A stretch of DNA of 64,000 bases from Ascaphus truei (Eukaryota > Chordata > Amphibia > Anura > Ascaphidae). Below the pieces are notes generated by a model that saw only the letters and a list, made by a program, of their open reading frames with translations, did no database searches and was not told where the DNA came from. Below, in pieces: positions 56,117 through 64,000 of this stretch (its first letter is position 1; each line of letters begins with the position of its first letter). Location of the stretch: contig WSYH01002443.1 in the NCBI GenBank assembly GCA_036426205.1, positions 1 through 64,000 on the forward strand, given 5' to 3'. The position numbers were made by a program, and so were the translations under genes.

Positions 56117-56159
56117 CTCCCTACGCGTTTCGTGACGAGTTGTCACTTCCTCAGGGGAT
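56117..56159 (-). ncRNA. Hammerhead-like ribozyme motif with complete consensus core
   Basis: On the minus strand stem I TCCC/GGGA flanks core CTGAGGA, an exact fit to CUGANGA. An extra A, a 5-bp stem II GTGAC/GTCAC with loop AACTC, GAA, stem III ACGCGT and A at the cleavage position follow. It lies 440-483 bases after the Penelope stop. This is the best preserved of the motifs in the window. The tiny stem III suggests it would act as a dimer, as proposed for animal Penelope hammerheads. Confidence 0.65.
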
Positions 56160-56599
56160 AATGGAGCTTAGTGGATAGGCTATTTATAAGCAAAACCTAA
56201 GTGGAGGACCCTCTTACAAAGGGATGGACTAGAAGTGGCAACTATACAATACATTAGACTGCGATCTATTTAAAGGCAGAATGGGATCAAAAAATGATAG
56301 TATGACATACACAATCGACTAGGAACCACCAGTGGCATATAAATTGTAAAAAAAGCCTAAAATACTAGTGAATTGAATATTAATACAACATATATAATCA
56401 ACTGATTCTAAAAATCACCTATATGATAAAAATCACCTATATGATAAAAATACATATACATTCTTGAAAAATACATATAAGTTTAAAATGCATATAAGTT
56501 TTTAAAATACCAAAAACAAATAAAGGAATTATACACTAATGATAAATTGACAGTTAAAAAAACCTGTTAACCACTCAGGCATATAAAAGCATAGCTAAT

Positions 56600-57784
56600 T
56601 TAGGAATCTTTTAAAAAGGCCGCCAAGTCGAAATCGATATTAAGGCCAAGGGGGGACAGTGTTTTGAGTACATAGATCCAATAACTTTCCCTTTTGGATA
56701 CCAAATTGAGTCTGTCTCCCCCACGCCAACTGCCGTTAGGGTTATCGATTCCTATACATAACAGACCCTCTGGGTTCTGACCAATGTGTATTTTAAAATG
56801 ATTGGAGACACTGTGGGTCTCGAGACCCCTCTTGATATTGTAGACATGTTCAGCGAACCGTCTTTTGATGGGTCTCCCTGTGCGGCCTACATATTGCAGG
56901 CCGCATGGACATTCTAATAAATAAACACAAAAATTGGTCCTGCAATTAATAAAAGTTCTAATATCAAATCTTACCCTTGTTACATTGGATTTAAAATTTT
57001 TGGTCTTTTTGCTATGCTTGCATCCAATACAGTTACTACATGTATAGTAGCCCTTTAGATCGTTCAACCATGTAACATGGCGATCTCTAAGGCCATCAAT
57101 GGGACAACTGGGAGAAAGGGAAGATTTCAAATTTCTAGCCCTTCTATAAACAATTTTAGGTTTATTGGGGAGAATAGTTTTCAGGGTCGGATCTCTACGG
57201 AGAATGTCCCAATGTTTGTTAAGGGTCTTAGATATAACTGGGGCCAGACCATTATATTGAGTAATGAAAAATGGAAACTGGTCTTGTGTTTTAGATTTAG
57301 GGGCTTTTTCCATATCTTTTTTACACATTAGAGAGGCTCTATCTAATTTATTAACTTCTAATATAGCTCTGTCTAATTCCTGATTTTTATACCCTCTTTC
57401 TATGAATTTTGTTTTTAGATCCTTGACCTGCTGTTGATAAATGACATCTTCTGAACAGTTTCTCCTTATTCTCAGTGCCTGGCCTTTCGGGATGTTACGC
57501 AACCACTGAGAGTGGTGGTGACTTGATGACAATAAATACGTATTGGCATCCACTTCTTTGTGGAATGTTTTAGTATGGACCGTATTGTTTACCACATAAA
57601 GAGATAGGTCAAGGAAATTTATAATGTTTTTGTTCTGGTTAAACGTGAATCTCAGGTTTCTTGTGTTGGTGTTAAGATAAACTTTAAATTGCTCTAGTTG
57701 ATCGATAGACCCTCTCCAGACACACAGCACGTCATCAATATATCTCTTCCAGAGCACCAGGTTAGCCCCAAATGGGTTGGAGGT
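56600..57784 (-). pseudogene. Penelope-like reverse transcriptase C-terminus and GIY-YIG endonuclease
   Basis: About 395 codons open without a stop. They start at LVLWKRYIDDVLCVW, which includes the catalytic YIDD of the reverse transcriptase, and go on through the thumb (NQNKNIINFLDLSLYV). A Cys-rich linker (YYTCSNCIGCKH) and the GIY-YIG nuclease (CVYLLECPCGLQYVGRTGR, then RRFAEHVYNIKRG and ESYWIYVLKTL with its Glu) follow. The finger/palm part of the reverse transcriptase is missing because the copy is 5'-truncated; the apparent start codon upstream (57,847) lies in flanking DNA. The intact frame suggests a recent insertion. The family copies itself by target-primed synthesis using the nuclease. 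Confidence 0.85.
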
Positions 57785-58979
57785 TGCAGTCAAACGCACA
57801 GTGTCGCAGTCCAAAGCTACAGCACAGATTGAATATCGTAATAGCAAGATGGTTTAGGCAGGCTTGTGGAGAAAATAAAAATAAAAAATGACGAGAAAAA
57901 AAAAAAAGTAGTTATTGACGCATGCGCAGTAATCATCAGCTATGAAACTCCCATCCCCAAGAGGATTACACGCAGGCGCAGAGAGGTGATGCTCAGCTAG
58001 GGACGGACGATTAAAAGCACAATGACAAGCTTTAGACACGGAATGGCTCTGGAGAGGTGTCGATAAGAGGTTCAAATCCTTGAGCGAGCCTTGTGTGTGT
58101 GCATTGGGGGAGGGGGTACAGGGTACAGCTGCATGAAGGATTAGCTGTACTGTAGTTCAAAGACATGACATATTTTCAACAGGCAGGTCATCATGATAAT
58201 TTGATCCCCACATTCCCAAATACAGAAAAAGCACACAAATCAACCATGTGCAGTCAAACGCAGTGTCGCAGTCCAAAGCTACAGAACAGACTGAATATCA
58301 TAATATCAAGATGGTTTAGGCAGGCTTCTGGAGAAAATCAAAATAAAAAATGACGAGAATTTTTTTATATTTTTTTTTTGATCAATCACTCTTGAACTTC
58401 GCATTCAAGCAGTGGTGAAGTTATTGACACATGCGCAGTAATCATCAGCTATCAAGCAGGAATGTGATTGAAACCAGAAAGACACACATTCAAAGGAATG
58501 GTGTGGGAGAGGTGTACTGTACTGTAGAGAAGATAAGAAGTTGAATTACTGCAGTGCAGTAAATTAGCCTGTGTGTGTGCATGGGCGAGCGAGGGGAGAG
58601 CGCTGTATATGCCGAAATGTGATACTGTTACAGTACATGCCTATGCGTTTCAACAATGTTCAAATGAGACATACAGCACTGCACATGCATGTATAAATAT
58701 GCAAATTTACAATTACTGCGCGCGCACACGCAGACTGTGTACTGACGTAGGTTGAACTGCTAAAGTATTAGACTTTGAAGACAACAGCTCGCGAACGCCC
58801 CCCTGAGTTTTTAGACGGTATTGCAGTATTGCAGACAGCGCTAATAAAATGCTAATATTACGAGCGCTAAAATACCGCAACATATTCCGGAAAAAAAAAC
58901 ATATTGCATCTGCCCGCAGTTATCAGAGTTGCGCCGCTAAAGCCGCACTAGGATAAAGGCGGCCGCCACTATACAAGTG

Positions 58980-59346
58980 AAAAGTATTTTTAAAAAAGGC
59001 ATTAAGGAAAAATGGTAGGATGAATCGCATTCCTGGGCAGTTCATTTAGAGGGTTATTATGTTGTTCAGAGGGATCAAGCAAATAGGAGTATTTTTTCAT
59101 GTTAAACCAGGACTGAAACTTATTATAATGAAAGCTTATTATGAATGGATTGATGAAAATCTAGACATTTTGTGGAGTACAATTACTAGTGGAGGTAAAT
59201 GTACAAAGAAAATGTTTATAGGTAATGTTTGCATAATGGGTGATTTTAATTATCCGAACATAGACTGGAGCTATACAAGTAAAGGAATTAATGTTGGTGG
59301 AGGTAAACTTCGCTGCAGCAGCACTGGTTGTGGAATATACATCTGA
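58980..59346 (+). pseudogene. CR1/Rex1-type LINE endonuclease fragment
   Basis: The frame from 59,059 reads VKPGLKLIIMKAYYEWID and then CIMGDFNYPNIDWS, the GDFN motif of the LINE endonuclease. The rest of the ORF is absent on both sides. It may belong to the same group as the fragment at 165-1230, where the GDFNxPxIDW form is typical. Confidence 0.65.
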
Positions 59347-60530
59347 GGGGTGCTACTTGAGGATTGTGGTTGTTTAAACAGTAAGAGGAATGCAAATCCT
59401 CTTGATTGGTGCACACCCTAGATAATTGATTGATTTATCACTTAATTGGTTGTTTGTAGGTCGTATGAAGGTGAGTAAAATGTACCTTTTATTAAGTCAA
59501 TTAAAATATTCAAGCTACTTACAACAGACACACCCTAGTGAGGAAGTTAGGTGAGAAACTGCAGCTGTGCCACATCTACTGTAACCAATTGCTTGGTGTG
59601 TTGATAATTGTATTGTCTGTGTCACCTATTATTTCTCAAACGAGCTAAAAACAGACATCTAATGATAAAGTGTTGTTATTAGTAAAAATTGTGTACCAAC
59701 ACCTTACGGATACATACACGGTAGAACCTTATAGTGTACTAAGTTAAAAATAGAAAGACTGCAGTTGCAAGGATCTGTGAATTAATAAATACGCCTGGAG
59801 GGTTGTGAAATCTGTCCATAATCATAGTGTACAAGCAATTCCTGGGTGTCCAGGATCAGAGATTATATGACATGCTTTGTTTTGACTGAATGTTTCTCCA
59901 GCATGCAGCAAATGAGCATATATCTGATCTGGTTTCCAGAGAGATCGGCTACTATAATTACCTGGGAATACAGAAGCTCTCTACCTCCTCTATGCCTGTC
60001 TAGTAATGTGTCTAATGAATTGGGTTACTTGGTGTTACCCAAGCTTGACACTAACAAGGAGCCTGAGCGGTAAGGTGAGCAAAAATAGGTGATGTAACCT
60101 TAGTGTGATTGGAGGAAACTACTGAGTGTCCAGAGTCAGAGAGTATATGTTGTGCTTCATATTTGATCCGTTTGTTGCACCTGCACATATATCTGGTCTG
60201 ATTGGCTGAGGAATATGCCTTCTATATTTAGTTGGGAATCCAGTTACTAGCTACATCTTAGGAGCCTGTCAGATGTGTATTCAAATAAAGGGTTCATTTA
60301 ATATTACCCAAGCCTGATATTGACATATACACTACAAGATGAGGTTAGCAGGTGACCCTGATATCGTTCGGTGCATTCCTGGAACGACACCACTACTGTA
60401 AAGGACACCAGTGTAGGGTTTGCTATTGAGCACTCAATACCGGTGAGTGCTATTGAGCTGTCAGTTGGAGCTAAGAGCTGAGCAGCCCCCCGGCACACAC
60501 TACTTTTGAAGTGACTGTTGGTGTGTTGTG
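59347..60530. other. No gene
   Basis: Mixed AT-rich sequence; TGAGCATATATCTGATCTGG and CACATATATCTGGTCTGATT suggest an old duplication near 59,900 and 60,190. The frames have no known motif. Confidence 0.4.
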
Positions 60531-60537
60531 AGAATCG

Positions 60538-60578
60538 ATGAGCGTTTCACCACTTAGTGGCTTCTTTGGGAGTAGCAG
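60538..60578 (-). ncRNA. Degenerate hammerhead-like motif
   Basis: On the minus strand CAAAGA replaces the core, followed by an extra A, a CCAC/GTGG stem II, and GAAACG. Stem I is weak. It is a relic at best. Confidence 0.3.
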
Positions 60579-60889
60579 AGAAGTATAGACCTGTTTACAT
60601 AGTAACCTGATTGGTTGATCGGTTGCTATGGAGATTGGTAGTGTCTTCTGAGAAGCACTGGATTGCAGCATTGCCAGTGACTGACTATTGCTGAAAGCGG
60701 AGACGGGGAGGCAGAGCTCTTTGTTGGCAGTTTTTTTTTTTTTAAAGTATGCAGATAGTACTGCTGGGGTTAAATAGAGAGTTGAAGTGAATCAATCATT
60801 AGGTTCATTTAAAGGTGTTCATGTAGGGAACAAATGCTGTTTTACAGAGACAGGTCAAATATCAGTTTATTGATATAAAGAGACACTTA

Positions 60890-62170
60890 GGGGTGATTCA
60901 CTAAGCAGTGAGATTTGCGCACGAGTATACATTTTGTGATCGTACTTAAAAAAATGAAGCCAAACGCGGGATTCACTAACAAGTGAAGGGCATTTTGTTA
61001 AGTTCGATCACAAAACTGCACTATCGTGCAACATGTTTTTTTTCCCCCTGCTATCGTTCTGTGAATTCTATAATGCGCCTGATTGGGAATTTTTGGCTCG
61101 CATATTAAAAAGTTAAGCGAAATGCGGGATTCACTAAGAAGTGCACTACATTGTGGTCCGTGCGGCCAAAAATATGCCCGATCGAGCAAGCAGTTTTTTT
61201 CCCCCTGCTATCACGCTTTAACTTGTAAAGCGCGATATCTGATAGAAAAAAGCAGCCTGTAAGAGCTGCATGGAGAAGCTATGTCTCCATGCACGGCTCT
61301 TACAGGAGATAGTACAGTATAAATATACATTTTAATAATAGTGTACACGTGCAGGGGGTCTCCTGAGCTGAGCCACATTGGTTTCAACATCAGGGCCCCC
61401 CTACTTCATGAGATACATTCCCTGTTATAGGGTGCCAGAATTCCCTGTGCTTTTAAATCTCCCACATTATGTGACTGGGGGATTTAAATCATGCAGGGGG
61501 ATACCGGCACCCCATAACGGGGTCTGTAACTCGGGAAGCAGGGGGTCCCCGGACCTGAAATCAATGTGATTACGCTCTGGAGACCCCCTGCATCTGTACA
61601 CTAGTATAAAATGTAAATGAAAACAGCCTCATTACCTTAGCAGCTAAGGCAATGAAGGGGTTAAACCTGAATAGCCTGTTTATTGGGGGCAGAGGGGTGG
61701 ATGAAAGGGGTAGCTGGCCCAGGGTGGGTGGTTCGGCCTGCCAGGAAGTTTGAGGGGCTGGTTAACTCCATCACTACCATAGGGGAACTGCTATGGTAAT
61801 GATCGGGTTAACCAGTCCCGCTACCCCCCGGTAGGCCTAAATACCCACCCTTGGGGCAACTACCCCCTTCACCAAATCCCTCTACCCCCAAGAAACATTA
61901 AAAAAACACAACAACCCTAATACCCACCTCCTCTACCCCAAACAACCCCCTCTCCCCCCCAACATATACAGTACTGTAATGGGCAAAATTACTATTTTCC
62001 AGATATGGCTAATAGCTCATTTGTCCATTCTAAATAAAACATTAACCAGCCAGCATAAAGTAAATACAATTTCTACTACCCCTGTCAGGAAGAAATGCCA
62101 TCCTCATCACCATCCTCCGCGTCCTTGTCCTCTGTTGGCAGGAAAAGTACAATCAATACTGTAGTACTGT
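60890..62170. mobile_element. Composite DNA element, copy F
   Basis: Starts with GATTCACTAAGCAGTGAGA, akin to the terminal repeat of copy B, followed by two internal GGGATTCACTAA echoes. Then come the long palindrome, a CATTACCTTAGCAGCTAAGG block, GGGTGGATGAAAGGGG tract, AATGGGCAAAATTACTATT block and, on the minus strand, an acidic exon-like segment (62,097-62,150). No ORF. Confidence 0.5.
61331..61613. repeat. Long imperfect palindrome, copy 4
   Basis: Both ends read AGTGTACA/TGTACACTAGT. Arms carry GCAGGGGGTCTCCTGAGC against CTGGAGACCCCCTGC. The centre is near 61,473. Same family as 21,090, 33,612 and 33,984. Confidence 0.8.
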
Positions 62171-62377
62171 ACATAATATTAACCTTCATTATAAACTTTG
62201 CCAAATAGGTGGAGATGAGCCACTGTCACTCCTGTAGTCTGCATTATATTTGACAGGTGATAGGTGGCCTGCTACACCTGTAATTGACAGCTGATGAAGC
62301 TGGTAATCATGTTGGTACACGTAAGCATGCTGGTACAGATGAGACCACGACTATTCTAAAGCTTGCCTTAAACTAGC

Positions 62378-62567
62378 CCAGTTACATTCTGGGTATGTGC
62401 TGGACTTGTTTAAGGCAAGTTTAAGGCATTTCTGCATTGACTAATGACCCATAGGATTAACACTGCTGTTAATCTGATGGGCCATTAATCAATGCAGAAA
62501 TGCTGGGGCTAGTTTAAGGCAAGTTTAAGGCATGTATTCAGAATGTACCTGGGTGTACCTGGGTCTT
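62378..62567. repeat. Foldback element of about 190 bp
   Basis: GCATTTCTGCATTGACTAAT and its complement lie on both sides of a centre near 62,465. Further out GGCAAGTTTAAGG, CCCAGTTACATTCTG and their complements extend the arms. No coding. It abuts the 3' end of forkhead copy 2. Confidence 0.75.
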
Positions 62568-62731
62568 TTTGGCGATTGCCACTGGTTTGTGTTAAAATAG
62601 TCGCAGTCTCTGCTGTACATGTAATCTGGTTTGGAATCAAGCTGGAAATTTTACGGGTAATCTGGCGGGGCCATGTAGCAAGAATTGCCGTTCACGAGGC
62701 TTTCACTGATGGTCAGACAATTCTTGTAAGC

Positions 62732-62802
62732 TGGTGCTGGTGACGGTGCTGGTGCCGGTGCTGGTGCCGGTGCTGGTGCCGGTGCTGGTGCCAGCGCTGG
62801 CA
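62732..62802 (-). repeat. 12-bp tandem repeat encoding Ala-Pro
   Basis: About six units of GCACCAGCACCG type on the minus strand. They encode the alternating Ala/Pro tract after the forkhead domain; copy 1 has only a short version (PAPAPAS). Confidence 0.9.
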
Positions 62803-63401
62803 CATTGCTGGATTGGAAAAGACAAATATTATATGGATTAAACCCAACCTTTCTCCTTTTGCAGTTGCCATGATTAAACATACTGTAAAAATCTGGGATC
62901 ATACACCAATATGTTCTGCTATCTCCCGTTGGAGGGGTAATGTGAAAAAAATAATGATGGTTAGTTAAGGTTTGTCTTATCGAATACTTCCACCCACGAA
63001 CGTCGGGTGAAAATTTATAAAAATCATAGTTCTAATTAAATATTCATATATTTCTGATTAAGTTGCCATTTTATCTGTTGCAGCAGTTAATTGCATAACA
63101 TATTAAAAATGCATAACTACAGTTAGGTTTTTTTTATACATGTACGGTGTAAACATGTGTCTAGTCCAGTCAGCAATTGTGCATGGATAAGAATGTAGAA
63201 AAAAGCCCACAGCATTGTGTCTTAGAGGTTTTATTATGAAACGCCTACAGTACATTTGATAACGTCTTCAGCGTCTTCAAGGACCAAGGTCGATTCACAA
63301 TGGACCACTGTGGTACTGTAGACTTGATTTTGATCTGGTTTTTAAAAACCTGCAAATTGACACAGTAGCACAGTACTGTACACACTGCAATTCATTCATT
63401 T

Positions 63402-63415
63402 CTGCCACCTGGCGG
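63402..63415 (-). promoter_or_regulatory. CTCF-like site upstream of forkhead copy 2
   Basis: CCGCCAGGTGGCAG on the minus strand, 13 of 14 matches to the CTCF core by my count. It corresponds in position to the site at 43,248-43,261. Confidence 0.5.
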
Positions 63416-63429
63416 ATACGCGAAGAATT

Positions 63430-63623
63430 GCAGCCAAAGAATCAGAATCCAGGTAATTCAAGGAAATCAACCGCAGTAAACACAGGTGTGACTGGTGTGA
63501 TTGGTGGCATTCACAGCATCGTTCACGGAAGAATAATGCATGAATGCTGTGTGGAATACAGCAGAGCTCACGAAAACGGCTCTATGAAATGTTCTGATAA
63601 CGGTCACTGCATCTGTACAATCT
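63430..63623. other. No gene
   Basis: Short stretch without recognised elements between the forkhead unit and the next repeat. Confidence 0.4.
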
Positions 63624-63840
63624 AATGGCCCCTAACCCCTTAATCATTTTAGCGGTTAGTAACTGCTACAGTAATTAAGGAGTTAACCTCCCTCCCCCGC
63701 TATCCACCTAGGAGGCCTAACCACTCACCCCGGGGCAACGACCCCTACCCTTTACCCATTGATTGGCACAGTGGTACATCATGCCCATATAGTATGGGCA
63801 TGATAAGCCAATATAGAAGTCAATGTGCGACCTAAAAAAA
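63624..63840. repeat. Dispersed repeat shared with 22,280-22,500
   Basis: Same order of phrases as the copy at 22,280, ending in CATAGTATGGGCATGATAAG-type palindromic sequence. Composite-element module. Confidence 0.75.
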
Positions 63841-64000
63841 AACAACAGCACCTGAACAACACAACAATAAAACATAACAAGCACCTAAACAACACAACCA
63901 TAAGAAAACCCAAGCACCTAAACATCACAACAATAAAAGAATTCAAACGCCTAAACAACACAACAATAAAAGTAATCAAACGCCTAAACAACACAACAAT
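63841..64000. repeat. 33-bp tandem repeat running off the window
   Basis: At least four units of a 33-bp A/C-rich motif with CACCTAAACAACACAACAAT. The array continues past the end. The minus-strand frame (VVLFRRL-type 11-residue repeat) is a by-product. Confidence 0.85.

Larger units (their letters stand above)
55362..57784 (-). mobile_element. Penelope-like element, 5'-truncated, with target duplication
   Basis: The insertion is flanked by TGCAGTCAAAC at 55,351-55,361 and 57,785-57,795; the uninterrupted unit 2 has this 11-mer once (58,249-58,259). The 5' end (minus strand) cuts in about ten codons before the YIDD motif. The 3' end has a GTTT-type simple tail (55,361-55,376). The 1.2-kb 3' region holds a hammerhead-like motif. 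Empty-site comparison makes the borders secure. Confidence 0.8.
54960..58780. repeat. Tandem repeat of about 470 bp, three units, first one interrupted
   Basis: Each unit opens with ATGCGCAGTAATCATCAG (54,975 in altered form, 57,921, 58,431). Units 1 and 2 then share about 300 bp including GAGGTGATGCTC, GGACGGACGATTAAAAGCAC and ATTTTCAACAGGCAGGTCAT, followed by GTGTCGCAGTCCAAAGCTAC. In unit 1 the two halves are parted by the Penelope insertion at 55,362-57,784. Unit 3 diverges after about 60 bp. Confidence 0.75.
62577..63429 (-). pseudogene. Forkhead-domain gene, copy 2
   Basis: On the minus strand 63,031-62,840 encodes the second half of a forkhead domain in one open frame: NYDFYKFSPDVRGWKYSIRQ, FHITPPTGDSRTYWCMIP and NHGNCKRRKVGF. 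The first half (TAATDKMAT, IYEYLI, about 63,090-63,035) is in other frames, so one or two small shifts are needed. The domain is followed by an Ala/Pro dipeptide run and CYMAPPDYP, as in copy 1 (CCLSPPGYL). The recognition helix YSIRQT again lacks the usual NSIRHN. The homology to copy 1 extends about 300 bp upstream, to 63,429, so the two are copies of one larger unit. Probably not functional as it stands. Confidence 0.65.

Noticed and set aside
57785..57847. N-terminal about 20 residues of the Penelope frame
   Set aside because: They lie outside the target duplication, in host repeat DNA, so the start codon there is not part of the element.
63779..63994. Leu/Val/Phe-rich repeated peptide on the minus strand
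   Set aside because: By-product of the 33-bp A/C-rich tandem array.

Overview
The window looks like repeat-dominated nuclear DNA from a vertebrate, most likely an amphibian and probably an anuran. The reasons are CR1/Rex1-type and L2-type LINEs, Penelope-like elements, LTR elements, intron-bearing Tc1/mariner DNA, many large hairpin DNA elements, long (TA)n tracts and very low density of ordinary exons. I find no ordinary single-copy host gene, no tRNA or rRNA, and nothing prokaryotic. Almost every coding signal belongs to a mobile element or to a gene present in more than one copy here.

Layout. 0-1.2 kb: a snap-back hairpin and a CR1/Rex1-like LINE end. 2.5-5.5 kb: first copy of a composite DNA element (GC-rich minisatellite arms, short palindromes, an exon-like module). 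5.5-12 kb: mostly AT-rich or GC-rich sequence without genes, a LINE tail and an LTR-like block. 12-18.2 kb: an antisense L2-like LINE split by a 2.3-kb copy of the composite element. 18.6-19.1 kb: broken second copy of a coiled-coil/BEN-like gene. 20-26.1 kb: an LTR-like block, a 270-bp palindrome, then an LTR, primer-binding site and long coiled-coil reading frame that is cut off at 26,117. 26.1-33.1 kb: a 7-kb interval bounded by a ~0.5-kb inverted repeat and holding a Penelope remnant with hammerhead-like motifs. 33-37 kb: more composite-element copies and giant palindromes. 37.4-42.2 kb: no genes. 42.3-43.2 kb: an antisense LTR.

The most interesting block is 43.2-53.5 kb. It holds a forkhead-domain gene (+), a coiled-coil protein with a BEN-like C-terminus (-), and, divergent from it across a ~157-bp TATA/AP-1 promoter, a five-exon Tc1/mariner transposase (+) whose first intron carries a 4.2-kb L2 LINE. 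The L2 ORF has a secretory-signal-like N-terminus and a 2A ribosome-skipping motif. A second forkhead copy (62.6-63.4 kb, -) and a second coiled-coil copy (18.6 kb, -) show that these DNA-binding genes are multicopy. My leading hypothesis is that they are, or were, cargo of a mobile element. Both forkhead copies share a CTCF-like site in the conserved upstream sequence.

54.9-58.8 kb is a tandem repeat interrupted by a 2.4-kb Penelope-like element with an 11-bp target duplication, a YIDD plus GIY-YIG frame, and a hammerhead-like fold about 0.45 kb past its stop. The 27-kb Penelope remnant has the same arrangement. 59-64 kb: a LINE endonuclease fragment, another composite element with a long palindrome, the second forkhead copy and a 33-bp tandem repeat running off the end.
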